In this document: positions 15,241 through 24,815 of the stretch, piece after piece
Layout of the letters: each line of letters starts with the position of its first letter
Position numbering within the stretch: the first letter of the stretch is position 1
NCBI GenBank assembly: GCA_028288125.1
Contig: JAQBOH010000085.1
Location: forward strand, 1-38,361
Length of the DNA: 38,361 nucleotides
Direction: 5' to 3'
From: Mucilaginibacter sp.
GTDB taxonomy: Bacteria; Bacteroidota; Bacteroidia; Sphingobacteriales; Sphingobacteriaceae
Made by a program: the position numbers and the translations under genes
Notes under the pieces: generated by a model
Databases searched by the model: none
Seen by the model: the letters and a program-made list of their open reading frames with translations, nothing else
Told to the model about the DNA's origin: nothing

Positions 15241-16005
15241 TCAATTATTGAGTTTGACAAAGCCACCATCAATCGGATAATCATTTCCGGATATAAATGA
15301 AGCCTCATCCGAACATAGATAGAGTGCCAAATGAGCGACTTCTTCGGGCGTACCCATGCGGCCAATGGGCTGACTTTGCGATAATTTTTCAAACGTTTCG
15401 TTTTCGCGGCCAGGATAATTTTTTGAAATAAACCCGTCAACAAAAGGCGTATGTACTCTTGCCGGTGAAATAGTATTGCAGCGTATTTTATCGGAAAGAT
15501 AATCCCTTGCAACAGACAGGCTCATGGCAAAAATTGCTCCTTTACTCATGGAATAAGCAAACCTGTCTGTAATGCCGACCAATGATGCAATGGATGCCAT
15601 ATTTAAAATTACACCACCGCCGCCCGCTTTCATTATAGGCACGGCCGCATACAGCATATTGTAAGTACCTTTTACATTCACGTTAAACACCCGGTCAAAA
15701 TCTGCTTCACTGGTATTTTCAACATTCCCAACATGAGCGATCCCCGCATTATTAATTAAAATATCAATTTTGCCAATCTTATTAAGCACTTGTTTAACCT
15801 GTGTCCGGTTAGTCACATTAGCCTCCCACACGATAGCATCCCCTTTTATTTCTTTAATATCTGCGGCTACTTGTTCCGCGACTTCCCTATTTAACTCAAC
15901 GATATGAATGCGCGCTCCCTGAGCTGCAAACAGTTGAGAAATGGCTTTACCAATTCCGCTTCCCCCGCCCGTTATAACTGCCTCCTTATTTTTTAAACAG
16001 AACAT
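15241..16005 (-). CDS. SDR-family dehydrogenase of the PUL (candidate 2-keto-3-deoxy-L-fuconate or L-sugar dehydrogenase)
   Basis: A 254-residue classical short-chain dehydrogenase. Features: TGGGSGIG (12-19), an acidic residue after beta-2 (Glu37 in IVELN), which favours NAD over NADP, NNAG (85-88), and the Ser138, Tyr151 and Lys155 catalytic set (NMASIA; YSMSK). The C-terminus has GNDYPIDGGF. It is the last gene of the esterase-GH95-GH27-GH36 unit, 11 nt after the GH36 gene. With the fuconate-dehydratase-like enolase and the second SDR elsewhere in the locus, a role in oxidising L-fucose or L-galactose, or the later 2-keto-3-deoxy acid, is plausible. SDR substrate cannot be read from sequence alone. 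Confidence 0.8.
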   Translation of the reverse strand: MFCLKNKEAVITGGGSGIGKAISQLFAAQGARIHIVELNREVAEQVAADIKEIKGDAIVWEANVTNRTQVKQVLNKIGKIDILINNAGIAHVGNVENTSEADFDRVFNVNVKGTYNMLYAAVPIMKAGGGGVILNMASIASLVGITDRFAYSMSKGAIFAMSLSVARDYLSDKIRCNTISPARVHTPFVDGFISKNYPGRENETFEKLSQSQPIGRMGTPEEVAHLALYLCSDEASFISGNDYPIDGGFVKLNN

Positions 16006-16016
16006 ATTATCAACCC

Positions 16017-18227
16017 TTATTTAACCTCATTAATTTGAACAACCACGCTTGTCCGCCCGGCTTTGACATCGGGGTTAAACCCGATCTTCATCAGGAAATC
16101 ACCAGAATAAATTTTATGATTATCGATACTGGAATGCGTTCCGGGGTAAAGGTTAACTTCTTTAAGCTGATATTTTTTTGCCGGGTCGAGCCCTTTTAAA
16201 TGGATGGGGAACTTGCTGCCTTCGCCGTAACGGTAATTGACCAGATAATTAAAAATTGCCCCGGATGATTTCGCAGGATCGATATACATTATTGAGGCCA
16301 CACTTTGCTCGCGCGGGTTTGATAACCGGTATTGGTCGCCCTGCCAGATAACCGGCTTTAATGCATTATAAGTTGTGATGGCGCCCCGGCAAAAGGCAAG
16401 ATCGTCAGGGCTTAACTTGCTTACCACAATATCAAAGCCAAGCTTGCCCATCATCGCTACATCGGTACGAAATTTAACAGGCTGCTTTCCCCAATCGGTT
16501 ACATGGTTTGAGCTTGCTATTGCCGGGTAGAAATAGGAGTACTCCCATTGTATATATATCCGTTCGATAGGGTCGGTATTATCGCTCGGCCAAAATTCAG
16601 TAAAATATTGCAGTGCGCCATAGTCGACACGGCCGCCGCCGCCTGAACAAAGCATCATGGGCACAGACGGGTACTTCGCTCTAACCCTTTCCAGTACTTT
16701 ATATAATCCGCGTATATATTCTACATAAAACTGCGACTGATTATGATTTTGATGCACAGAGTACGCATTATAAATTACCGCATTGCAATCCCATTTAATA
16801 TATGCAAGGGCAGGGTCTTTAATAAATAGGGAATCGACCACATGATATACAAAATCCTGCACCCGGGGATTACTCAAATCCAATACAAGCTGGTTGCGGA
16901 AATAATATTCGTCTCTTTTAGGCTGTTTGATCACCCAGTCCGGATGTTTCTCATACAAGCCGCTCTTCGGATTAACCATTTCCGGCTCTATCCAGATGCC
17001 AAATTTTACGCCATCATTTTGCGCCTCTTTTGCCAGCCAGCCGATGCCATTTGGCAGCTTTTTACGATTTTCCTGCCAGTCGCCCAAACCTGCATGATCA
17101 TCATTACGGGGATATTTATTAGCAAACCAACCGTCATCCAGCAAAAACATGTCGACCCCAAGTTTTTTGGTGTCCTTTAATAATTCGCTCAACCGGCTTT
17201 CATTAAAATCAAAATACGTCGATTCCCAATTGTTTAACAACGTAAGCCTTGTGCCTTTCCCGTCCAGAAGTTTGTATGCCCTGGCCCAGCTTTGCAGCTT
17301 CCTGCTTGCGCCCCCCTTGCCTTGATCAGAAAAAGTGTATACAAACGGCGGTGTTTGAAATTCAACGCCCGATTTTAACACATACGGCGAAGCATAATTG
17401 TTAATGCCGGCTATGATGCGGAGATTATCCTGATTGTCGAGCTCAAGATCGATCTTAAAATTTCCGCTCCATTCAAGCGCACCATATAAAACGCTGCCTT
17501 CGTCCTCGCCCGCAGGCCGGTCAAGCGAAACCATAAATACTGATGGCATAAACAGGCCGGCCCTTGTTCCCAACTTGGTGTCGAGCGTTTTAATACCGTG
17601 TGTGAGCTGGGTTTCCTCGGGCTGCATCTCTTTTGCCCAGTCGCCATGGTATTGTTTCAGCCAAAAGCTGCCGGCTTTCAAATACAAATTAGCTGAAGCA
17701 AATTTTTGCAGAACTACGTCCCCCTTTTCATGATGGGTAATGGAACTCCATTGTTCAATTACATTTTCGTTGTAATATGATTTATAATACAGTGTGACTT
17801 CAAGATCATAAACCGGGTCCTTTAATAAAACGCTCAGCAATGCAACATCATCATTCAGCTTAGTTAGCTGGTGGCTGATATAACGCAGATCGAGCGATTG
17901 ATTCCCATCAGCGTGAGTAACTGTGATGGCCGGTTCGAACAGGTTTCTTGATCCCGATGGCGTATAGGCCGAATTTACAAGCCCGGTATAATCACCCGCC
18001 TGTTTATAAACGGCTGGGATTTGCTCATATTCAGCTGCATTTCCAAGCCTTTTCCCCAGGTAGATGTTTTTTATATCTTTCTGCTGATCCACCTGCAATA
18101 CCATCGCATTGTCGGCTGTTTCAATCGGTATCGTTATGTTTTGTGCATACACATCAGCAACTGAAAGCACAGCCATGAAACACAAAACAATTATCCTGTT
18201 CTTATAATTTACGCCTTTATTTTTCAA
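16017..18227 (-). CDS. GH36 alpha-galactosidase, secreted
   Basis: 736 residues from a TTG start at 18225-18227 (the next Met is inside the signal peptide). Signal peptide about 1-29 (ending VYAQ). An N-terminal beta-supersandwich (30-320) precedes the GH36 (beta/alpha)8 barrel: NNWESTYFDF (332-341), FLLDDGWF (361-368), GIWIEPEMVNP (410-420), and YIKWDCN with nucleophile Asp480. CSGGGGRVDYG (527-537) and FWPSDNTD with acid/base Asp549 follow. Both catalytic residues lie almost exactly where Geobacillus AgaA has them (478 and 548, from memory). It should release terminal alpha-D-galactose by a retaining mechanism in the periplasm. It follows the GH27-like gene after 39 nt. Confidence 0.92.
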   Translation of the reverse strand: MKNKGVNYKNRIIVLCFMAVLSVADVYAQNITIPIETADNAMVLQVDQQKDIKNIYLGKRLGNAAEYEQIPAVYKQAGDYTGLVNSAYTPSGSRNLFEPAITVTHADGNQSLDLRYISHQLTKLNDDVALLSVLLKDPVYDLEVTLYYKSYYNENVIEQWSSITHHEKGDVVLQKFASANLYLKAGSFWLKQYHGDWAKEMQPEETQLTHGIKTLDTKLGTRAGLFMPSVFMVSLDRPAGEDEGSVLYGALEWSGNFKIDLELDNQDNLRIIAGINNYASPYVLKSGVEFQTPPFVYTFSDQGKGGASRKLQSWARAYKLLDGKGTRLTLLNNWESTYFDFNESRLSELLKDTKKLGVDMFLLDDGWFANKYPRNDDHAGLGDWQENRKKLPNGIGWLAKEAQNDGVKFGIWIEPEMVNPKSGLYEKHPDWVIKQPKRDEYYFRNQLVLDLSNPRVQDFVYHVVDSLFIKDPALAYIKWDCNAVIYNAYSVHQNHNQSQFYVEYIRGLYKVLERVRAKYPSVPMMLCSGGGGRVDYGALQYFTEFWPSDNTDPIERIYIQWEYSYFYPAIASSNHVTDWGKQPVKFRTDVAMMGKLGFDIVVSKLSPDDLAFCRGAITTYNALKPVIWQGDQYRLSNPREQSVASIMYIDPAKSSGAIFNYLVNYRYGEGSKFPIHLKGLDPAKKYQLKEVNLYPGTHSSIDNHKIYSGDFLMKIGFNPDVKAGRTSVVVQINEVK

Positions 18228-18266
18228 CTTTTAATAATTAATGTTTAACAAATATGCACATCAGGC

Positions 18267-20309
18267 TCAATTAATTTTTAATTTAATTATTATAGCATCT
18301 GCTGCAGGCAATTCGATATTTAACGTGTTTTTCAGTATTACTTTATTGTTATGAAACAGTTCTGTACCGCTATAAGAATGACCGGGGTTTAAACCGATCC
18401 GCTTTGCATCGATTACGAATGCTTGCGCCTTTGAATTATAATTAAAAACAGCGAGGTAAAAACTGTCTCCGATCTGGCGTACAAACATTGAAGAAGCGCC
18501 CTGGCCTGTATTACCCTCAACCGGCCTGAATGCCTTTCCGCATTGAATAATTTTAAGAAATTCCGAATTCTGATACCATTCTTTCGCGTGGCCCGACCAT
18601 GGCCCGTCAGATGAAAAATCATCGCCGGTAATAAATGTACCTGTAATGGCAGAAGACAACATCCGCGCACGGTTCTCACCTTCGGTCTGGTGGTCAAGTA
18701 CCACATGGTCGGCATCTACAAAATTATAGAGATAAGTTTGCCACCAGCCGTTGGTAACACTATTCAGCGTATACTTCGTATGTTCAATTGTTTTAAAAGC
18801 ATCACAAGCTATGCGCCTCGAATGCACGTATCGGCCTGTAGCCAAACTGGGGGATATGGCCGCGTAGATGAACATCTGACCGCCGAGCTGATCAACAAGG
18901 TATTCCATGCCTTTGCGGTAAGCCTGCATACCAGTGGTTACCGTTGTGTCATAAAACTTAGTTGATTCCGCAGCGCCATGACCTAAAAAATCAATTTTAA
19001 TCATTTTAAACCCGCATGCTTTAAGCTTTGATATAAAATAATCTATTCGCTGCCTGGTGCCGGGATGCGTAGGGTCAATGGCACGGGCGCCGTCAATGTC
19101 ATGATAACCGTCACCCACTTTCGTCCATAAGTCGCCGAATTTATAATTGCTGCCCTCCACCTTACGGTCAGGTCCGCCTTTATGTCCCCAGTCTGTGAAC
19201 GGAGCCCAGTAAACGCCCGGCTGTAAACCTTTTGCCGTACAGTAATCTGCAAATTGTTTTAATTTACCATAGTCACCTTTGGACATAAAATCCCAATAGG
19301 CATCAAGGTCAATATAAGCTGTATGACCTGTTCTAAAAAATTTTAGAGAATCTGCAAAATAACCGGCAACTTTTATCGCTTTCTCATAAGTCAGTTTATC
19401 CTGCAAAACGCCCCAGCTGTTCCAGCCTACGGGTGTTGGTTTTATCCAATTAAACACATACGGCGGATCCGCGATCCTGTTGGCTTTACCATATTCCTCC
19501 ATTCCGTTTCTCCAATCATCAAAATACCCGATCAAAATTTTGGGCGATTTAAGATGGCTGCCCTTGACCATACCATGGGCTATATGATCCCGGGTTATAG
19601 CCTTATCGCTGTAGCCGCCCCAAATACTTATTTGGTTTATCCCAAATACTGAAGAAGACACCTTGACGCCTGTTTTCCAGGTGCCATGTTCAACCGAACC
19701 GGCAACAAACCCAACCCTGCTCCGGTCGTTATAAACCACACCTACTTCCGCGCTTACATTGGTTTTGCCCTGCTCAAATGGCATGGCATTGTAACTGATA
19801 AAAGTATCGTTATCAAAGGGAACAAATATCGTCCGCATATCGCCGTTTAACGGGATAAAATTACCAACTAACGGGGCCATATAGTTGCTTTCCAGCTTGC
19901 CCCCGTTAACCTCCGTTTCGGCTAAAAAAAACTGTTTGCCCTGGTAGGTATAAAAAATCTGCCGCATTTGTGGCAGGCCCTTGCCTGTTAACATGATGAT
20001 GTGCATCCGGCCCTTGCCAAACCCGTCTGATATATGAACCACGCTATATTTTCTTTCTGTGTACAACTTTGACGTCACGGTATCCCCTTTCAACGCCACC
20101 GAGGAATACATATTTGTAAAAACAGCTTTATTATTTACGTACACATTTAAAGTGCCGCTATTTAAGTTATAGCTGATTTTACCATTGGCGCCATAGTTAA
20201 TATCAATAGTTCCCGCATTTTTTAATGCAAATGCTTTGGCGCCCGAAGGCAGACCCAACCCTACTATCGCCGAAATAAGAATAAAGTAACGTATATATCT
20301 TTTTAACAT
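18267..20309 (-). CDS. Clan GH-D (GH27/GH36-like) alpha-galactosidase-family enzyme, secreted
   Basis: 680 residues with a signal peptide (about 1-26). The N-terminal 280 residues form a beta-rich domain. The barrel begins at PTPVGWNSWG (291-300) and continues with TAYIDLDAYWDF (330-341), GLQPGVYWAPFTDW (361-374) and FKMIKIDFLGHG. Asp440 is the predicted nucleophile, and HSRRIACDAF (496-505) carries Asp503 as predicted acid/base. The spacing fits retaining clan GH-D enzymes, but the sequence differs strongly from the neighbouring GH36 protein, so the two are not duplicates and probably cleave different alpha-galactosidic (or related) bonds. It lies 7 nt after the GH95 gene. The exact CAZy family and specificity are uncertain. 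Confidence 0.8.
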   Translation of the reverse strand: MLKRYIRYFILISAIVGLGLPSGAKAFALKNAGTIDINYGANGKISYNLNSGTLNVYVNNKAVFTNMYSSVALKGDTVTSKLYTERKYSVVHISDGFGKGRMHIIMLTGKGLPQMRQIFYTYQGKQFFLAETEVNGGKLESNYMAPLVGNFIPLNGDMRTIFVPFDNDTFISYNAMPFEQGKTNVSAEVGVVYNDRSRVGFVAGSVEHGTWKTGVKVSSSVFGINQISIWGGYSDKAITRDHIAHGMVKGSHLKSPKILIGYFDDWRNGMEEYGKANRIADPPYVFNWIKPTPVGWNSWGVLQDKLTYEKAIKVAGYFADSLKFFRTGHTAYIDLDAYWDFMSKGDYGKLKQFADYCTAKGLQPGVYWAPFTDWGHKGGPDRKVEGSNYKFGDLWTKVGDGYHDIDGARAIDPTHPGTRQRIDYFISKLKACGFKMIKIDFLGHGAAESTKFYDTTVTTGMQAYRKGMEYLVDQLGGQMFIYAAISPSLATGRYVHSRRIACDAFKTIEHTKYTLNSVTNGWWQTYLYNFVDADHVVLDHQTEGENRARMLSSAITGTFITGDDFSSDGPWSGHAKEWYQNSEFLKIIQCGKAFRPVEGNTGQGASSMFVRQIGDSFYLAVFNYNSKAQAFVIDAKRIGLNPGHSYSGTELFHNNKVILKNTLNIELPAADAIIIKLKIN

Positions 20310-20316
20310 GATTATA

Positions 20317-22653
20317 TCAAACTTGCTGTGCCGTTACCGTTTTTAATTCGCCATTTATTTTAAGTTTCACTTTTCGCGGAGCTGGAGAAACGACCCTATA
20401 GCTGACCACCTTGCCATTTTGCCATTTAAAATCCACGGTGAAGTCGCCTCTCGCCCTAAGGCCTTTTACCTCTCCCGACGGTTTCCAGGCGTCAGGGACC
20501 GCAGGCAACAGTTCTATAAAATCTGCGTGACTCTGTATAAGCATTTCGGCAATACCTGCCGTTCCGCCAAAGTTACCATCGATCTGGAAAGGAGGGCCGG
20601 CATCCAGCAGGTTTGGATAAATACCGCCCCCTGATCCGTAATTCATATCGGTACGAATTGTTGGTTTCATCAATTCGGTATAAAGTTTATATGCCCTGTT
20701 TCCATCGCGCAGCCTTGCCCAGAATAATATTTTATAAGCTATCGACCAGCCCGGGCCATCATCGCCGCGTACATTAAGTGTTTTTTTTGCTGCTTCGGCC
20801 AGCTCAGGCGTTTTATCCGGCGTAATTAATGGCGCGGGGTACAAGCCATATAGGTGTGAAACATGGCGATGCTGTTGGTCCGTCTCTTTATAATCTTCCA
20901 ACCATTCTTGTATCCGCCCGTCCTTGCTTATAATCCCCGCAGGCGGCAATTCTTTCAGTTTTGACTCTAGTTCTTTCCTAAAAGCTTCATCAACACCCAA
21001 TACTTTGGATGCGGTAATTACATTATTGAATAGCTCCCTTGTAATCTGGTTATCAATGGTTGACCCAACGCAAATGGCGGCGGTTTTGCCATTCGGCAGA
21101 TAAAATGAATTTTCAGGTGAAGACGATGGCGAATTTACCTGCCAGCCCGTTTTTGGATCTTTTACTAAAATGCTGTTATAAAACTGCGCCGAACCTTTGA
21201 GTATAGGATATATGCTCCGGAGGTATTCTTTATCGTTGGTAAATGTGTAATGCTCCCAGATATTATTGCATAACCAGCCCGACCCGGACTTTGATATTCC
21301 CCATGAAGCACTTTCACCGGGCTCAGTAAAATGCCATGGATTGGTAATTACGTGCGCTATCCAACCGTCGGCATTGTAATATGCTTTAGCCGTTTTTTCG
21401 CCGGGCTTTACCATTCCCCGCACCAGTTCAACCAATGGCAGGTTTAGTTCCGAAAGGTTTGCGACCTCTAGTGCCCAGTGGTTCATCTGCACATTTATAT
21501 CCAGATGATAATCGCCGTTCCAGGGGGTTTGTATTTGATTAGCCCATAAGCCCTGCAAATTAGGCGGCAGCAAACCAACTCTTGTGCTGCATATGCTCAA
21601 ATACCTGCCAAATTGAAAAAACAAAACCGGCAAACCGTTGTCTGATGCCGGGTCCTTATGAAAAGAGATCAATCTTTTATCGGTTGTCTCGCTGGTATTA
21701 TTGGCATTCCCAAGGCTAATGTTTACCCTGTTAAATAATTTTTGATAGTTATCGATGTGATGCTGCCGTTCTGTGTTGTATGGCGTTTTTAATGCGGCCG
21801 CAAGTATATCTGCTGTTGTTTGCCTAAATGATCTCTCCTTAAAGTCTGTTCCGGCCGAAACGTAAATAATGGCTTCGGTGGCATCTTTTATTACCAGGGA
21901 ACTGTTTGATGTACTGACAGTTCCGCCGTTTAATTTGGCTTTTACCCGGGCAAGGTATTCCATTCCTTTTCCATCAAAACCGTTATCCAGCTGACCGTTC
22001 AATTGCAGTTCGCCGCCGTTTATAGATGCTGTTCCCCTTTGCGGCCTGCTGATTGTAATAGTGCAATTGAGCTGTCCGGGCTTATCCGCTGCGAGCTTTA
22101 TAATGCTTATATCGTTACCAAAGCTGGTAAAATACTCCCTGGTGTAAGTCACGCCATTTACCTTGTAAGTACTTTTTGCAATTGCGTCGTTTAAAGACAA
22201 TTCGCGCCCATAATTCTGGAAATTTGCACCGGTGCTGTCGTCGCCATTATATTTAAACCTTATGCTGAGGTTACCCAGCACCTGGTAACATCCAAATGGC
22301 ACAGCCCCGCCGCCTTTGCCCTTGCAAACAAAGTCCTTGTCGATCAATTTCTGCGCCTCGTCGTTTTTCCCCTCAGCAAGCAGTTTACGGATCTGCGGCA
22401 AAGCCTTATAAGCGTCGTAATTATTGGCATCCTGCGGTGCACCGGACCACAGCGTGATATCGTTTAATACAATATGCTCGGTCGTTACGCCGCCATCGGG
22501 CATCATGCCAAGACGGCCATTGCCCAAAGGCAATGTTTCTTCCCAAACCTGGGCCGGTTTATCGTACCATAATTTTAAGGGCTTTTGCTGCCCAAAACAT
22601 ATGTTTGCCAATAATAAAAATGTAGCTACTGGTGGAAAAATTCTCCCGGTCAT
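20317..22653 (-). CDS. GH95 alpha-L-fucosidase or alpha-L-galactosidase, secreted
   Basis: 778 residues with a signal peptide (1-21, ending CFGQ). The GH95 hallmarks are present in order: [20 protein letters not shown] (28-47), NDITLWSG (64-71), NLQGLWA (365-371), [13 protein letters not shown] (381-393), SPENSFYLP (512-520, Glu514 as probable general acid), [12 protein letters not shown] (595-606) and [10 protein letters not shown] (688-697, Asp692). These correspond to Glu566 and Asp766 of Bifidobacterium AfcA. Where AfcA has the Asn421/Asn423 pair, this enzyme has Asp385 and Asn387. GH95 members cleave alpha-1,2-L-fucose or alpha-L-galactose by inversion. Position in the esterase-GH unit (17 nt after the esterase) supports side-chain removal in the periplasm. 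Confidence 0.9.
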   Translation of the reverse strand: MTGRIFPPVATFLLLANICFGQQKPLKLWYDKPAQVWEETLPLGNGRLGMMPDGGVTTEHIVLNDITLWSGAPQDANNYDAYKALPQIRKLLAEGKNDEAQKLIDKDFVCKGKGGGAVPFGCYQVLGNLSIRFKYNGDDSTGANFQNYGRELSLNDAIAKSTYKVNGVTYTREYFTSFGNDISIIKLAADKPGQLNCTITISRPQRGTASINGGELQLNGQLDNGFDGKGMEYLARVKAKLNGGTVSTSNSSLVIKDATEAIIYVSAGTDFKERSFRQTTADILAAALKTPYNTERQHHIDNYQKLFNRVNISLGNANNTSETTDKRLISFHKDPASDNGLPVLFFQFGRYLSICSTRVGLLPPNLQGLWANQIQTPWNGDYHLDINVQMNHWALEVANLSELNLPLVELVRGMVKPGEKTAKAYYNADGWIAHVITNPWHFTEPGESASWGISKSGSGWLCNNIWEHYTFTNDKEYLRSIYPILKGSAQFYNSILVKDPKTGWQVNSPSSSPENSFYLPNGKTAAICVGSTIDNQITRELFNNVITASKVLGVDEAFRKELESKLKELPPAGIISKDGRIQEWLEDYKETDQQHRHVSHLYGLYPAPLITPDKTPELAEAAKKTLNVRGDDGPGWSIAYKILFWARLRDGNRAYKLYTELMKPTIRTDMNYGSGGGIYPNLLDAGPPFQIDGNFGGTAGIAEMLIQSHADFIELLPAVPDAWKPSGEVKGLRARGDFTVDFKWQNGKVVSYRVVSPAPRKVKLKINGELKTVTAQQV

Positions 22654-22670
22654 CTTTTTATGTTTATGAA

Positions 22671-24638
22671 TTACTTGTTGATTAAAAAATTAAATATCCG
22701 GCAGGCGTTCCCCCTACTTGCCTTATTTTTTTGATCGCTTATCCTAAGCGTTAACACGTGTTCGCCGGGTTTTAAATCGCTGCCAAGCAAAACGTACCAT
22801 GGCAAATGAAGCATACCGCTCCATGGCGTGTACAGGTCGGTACTTTTGAATGCGCCATCGTCAATGGCATACGATATAATTCCTGCATCGGAACCTGAAA
22901 CTATGGCTATTCCAACAGCTGTTCCTTTAAAAGGCAGTGATAATTCTGCTCCTGGTACGGCAGAACTTAATACGGGAACATCTACAAAACCCGGGCGTGT
23001 TGGCAGCCCGTCTGCCGGCTGCCATTTACCAGTAATTGTCCAGCCGCTTTTATAAACGGCATTTTTGATATTGTAATAACTTCCATTCTGGAAGTTCGAC
23101 GGGTCAATTGGTTTTGGTATCGATGTTTTCTGGCTGGTTATTGGCTGATCAAAACAATCCTGAAGCAGACTTTTAATCGTGGCAAAATATAATTCCTGCC
23201 CAAAAATTGCCGGGTGGAGGTCTTTAAAATCATCGGCCCAGGTAAATTCCTTATTATTCATTTTATCCCTTACCTCCTTGCCAAGGTTAATAAACGGGAG
23301 ATTATAATACTGCGATATTAACTGATGATTTCTGATCTCGGTTGGTACGATACCCTGATTATAATCATTCGTTTTTTCAGGATCGGCGAAAGCCATCATC
23401 ACGATATCCATTCCGGGATTGCTTTTTTTGGCGTGCCTGATGATGCCTTCCAATGCGCGCACCTGGGTAATGCTATCTGTGCCATTTGCCTTATCGTTTA
23501 CAGCCGCCTCAACAAAAAGAAGATCAGTTTTTCCCGAATCCAGCACATCGCGCTGCAGCCTGAAGGCATGCGGGAGGCTTCCTAACGAAGGAATACCTGC
23601 GGATATAAAATGAAATTTCACATCGGGGAACCGCTCTGTAAGATACCTGCATACCTTTTGCCGCCAGCCCGGATTATAAGTGATCGATCCGCCAAGAAAA
23701 GTTACTGTAGCTTCCTTTTGAGTTATTACAACATGATAAAAATCTTTTAATCCACCCGCTTTCTTATAGTAGTTATCATAAGACAGCGTCTTTTTCACAG
23801 GGAATGAGTTATTGAAAATAAATGCCGCATAATAATCCGGCCTGTCAATAGGGAAATGGTGGCCCTGCAGTTCCTGCGGGCCGATGGTAACCGGGTAAAT
23901 GCTCATCGGGCCGCCGGCAGCTATGTATCGTTGAGCAAACAGGTATGTATTTTCAACGGCCGGGACCAATTTATCATTTAAGCCTATCACATGCAATACA
24001 GGTACCCTGAATGATGCCAGTCCTTCCAAATTATCAATTGGATTATCATTATACGCCATGGCCTGCTCTTCGGTAAAATGCCAGGCCATCTTAAGCTGCC
24101 GCCATGAAGCCGTATCGCCCGGGCCTTTTTTCTTGCCGCCAGGCCAGCTCTTGAAATCGCATACCGGGGTTTCCCCATATATACAGGTAACTTTATCAGG
24201 GTTTCGTTTCGCCCAACCGTAGGCATACAGGGCGCCTCGGCTTACCGCCTCAAGGGCAACCCTGGGAGCAAATGATAATTTGGTGATTAAATAACTATAA
24301 AACTGATCCCAAACCTGTAAAGATTGCGGGCTTCCATACTGATCATCAACGCTTACATACGCAACATAAAAACCTTTTGAAAGCAGGATACTATCTATAT
24401 CCGTGTGCCAATCCGGAAAAGATGATCGCCAAACCCAGGGATTTCCGGGTAAGGCATGCGCTGGTTTTACGTAATAAGCGGGGTGCCCGTCTATTACAAA
24501 AGTTGTTTTTTCAAACCCCTTCAAGATGTCGGCTGCAGGTTTGCTCTGGCCTTTTACAAACCGGAAAGCACCAACAAGAATTATAGTCAAGATCAGCTTA
24601 GAACATGGCCTTGTAATGGCTAAAATATACCCCGGCAT
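22671..24638 (-). CDS. Two-domain carbohydrate esterase: alpha/beta-hydrolase plus SGNH hydrolase
   Basis: 655 residues with a signal peptide (about 1-31). Domain 1 (40-280) is an alpha/beta hydrolase with a nucleophile in [12 protein letters not shown] (Ser133), NDKLVP (Asp222) and QGHHFPID (His260 or His261). Domain 2 (about 305-500) is an SGNH hydrolase: [12 protein letters not shown] (Ser318), [16 protein letters not shown] (Asn381) and DLHP (Asp473, His475). A beta-rich C-terminal domain (about 515-655) ends the protein. Both catalytic sets look complete, so one polypeptide may remove two ester types (such as acetyl groups) from the glycan. First gene of its own unit, just after a terminator and a predicted promoter. 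Confidence 0.85.
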   Translation of the reverse strand: MPGYILAITRPCSKLILTIILVGAFRFVKGQSKPAADILKGFEKTTFVIDGHPAYYVKPAHALPGNPWVWRSSFPDWHTDIDSILLSKGFYVAYVSVDDQYGSPQSLQVWDQFYSYLITKLSFAPRVALEAVSRGALYAYGWAKRNPDKVTCIYGETPVCDFKSWPGGKKKGPGDTASWRQLKMAWHFTEEQAMAYNDNPIDNLEGLASFRVPVLHVIGLNDKLVPAVENTYLFAQRYIAAGGPMSIYPVTIGPQELQGHHFPIDRPDYYAAFIFNNSFPVKKTLSYDNYYKKAGGLKDFYHVVITQKEATVTFLGGSITYNPGWRQKVCRYLTERFPDVKFHFISAGIPSLGSLPHAFRLQRDVLDSGKTDLLFVEAAVNDKANGTDSITQVRALEGIIRHAKKSNPGMDIVMMAFADPEKTNDYNQGIVPTEIRNHQLISQYYNLPFINLGKEVRDKMNNKEFTWADDFKDLHPAIFGQELYFATIKSLLQDCFDQPITSQKTSIPKPIDPSNFQNGSYYNIKNAVYKSGWTITGKWQPADGLPTRPGFVDVPVLSSAVPGAELSLPFKGTAVGIAIVSGSDAGIISYAIDDGAFKSTDLYTPWSGMLHLPWYVLLGSDLKPGEHVLTLRISDQKNKASRGNACRIFNFLINK

Positions 24639-24665
24639 TTCATTATTTGATTTAAACTGGTTAGT

Positions 24666-24726
24666 TAAATATATACAGAGGCTGAAATTACAAAAATGGA
24701 TAAACCATTCAATTTAGTTTATATAC
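24666..24726 (-). promoter_or_regulatory. Predicted AraC-regulated promoter of the esterase-GH95-GH27-GH36-SDR unit
   Basis: On the minus strand a TATATTTA box (24673-24666; 7 of 8 to TAnnTTTG) lies 23 nt from a bipartite motif. In plus orientation the motif reads TGGATAAACC at 24697-24706 and a degenerate second half from 24713 (TTTAGTTTATATAC). AAATGGATAAACC (24694-24706) is identical over 13 bases to 32885-32897 upstream of susC, and AATTTA follows in the same register in both. The start site would be near 24659, leaving a leader of about 20 nt. No -33 TTG is evident, as expected for an activator-dependent promoter. Confidence 0.6.
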
Positions 24727-24755
24727 CTGCATTATGCACGACTAATCGCTTAAAA

Positions 24756-24790
24756 ATCAATCAGTCATTCTATTTGAATGACTGATTGAT
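24756..24790 (-). terminator. Rho-independent terminator after the SusCD/binding-protein genes
   Basis: Perfect 15-bp stem: ATCAATCAGTCATTC (24756-24770) and its complement (24776-24790), with a 5-nt loop. On the minus strand it is followed by TTTT. It lies 25 bp after the stop of the 412-aa lipoprotein gene, so it closes that unit and separates it from the esterase-GH unit. Confidence 0.8.
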
Positions 24791-24815
24791 GTATTAAAGT
24801 TATACGGTTTGGGAT

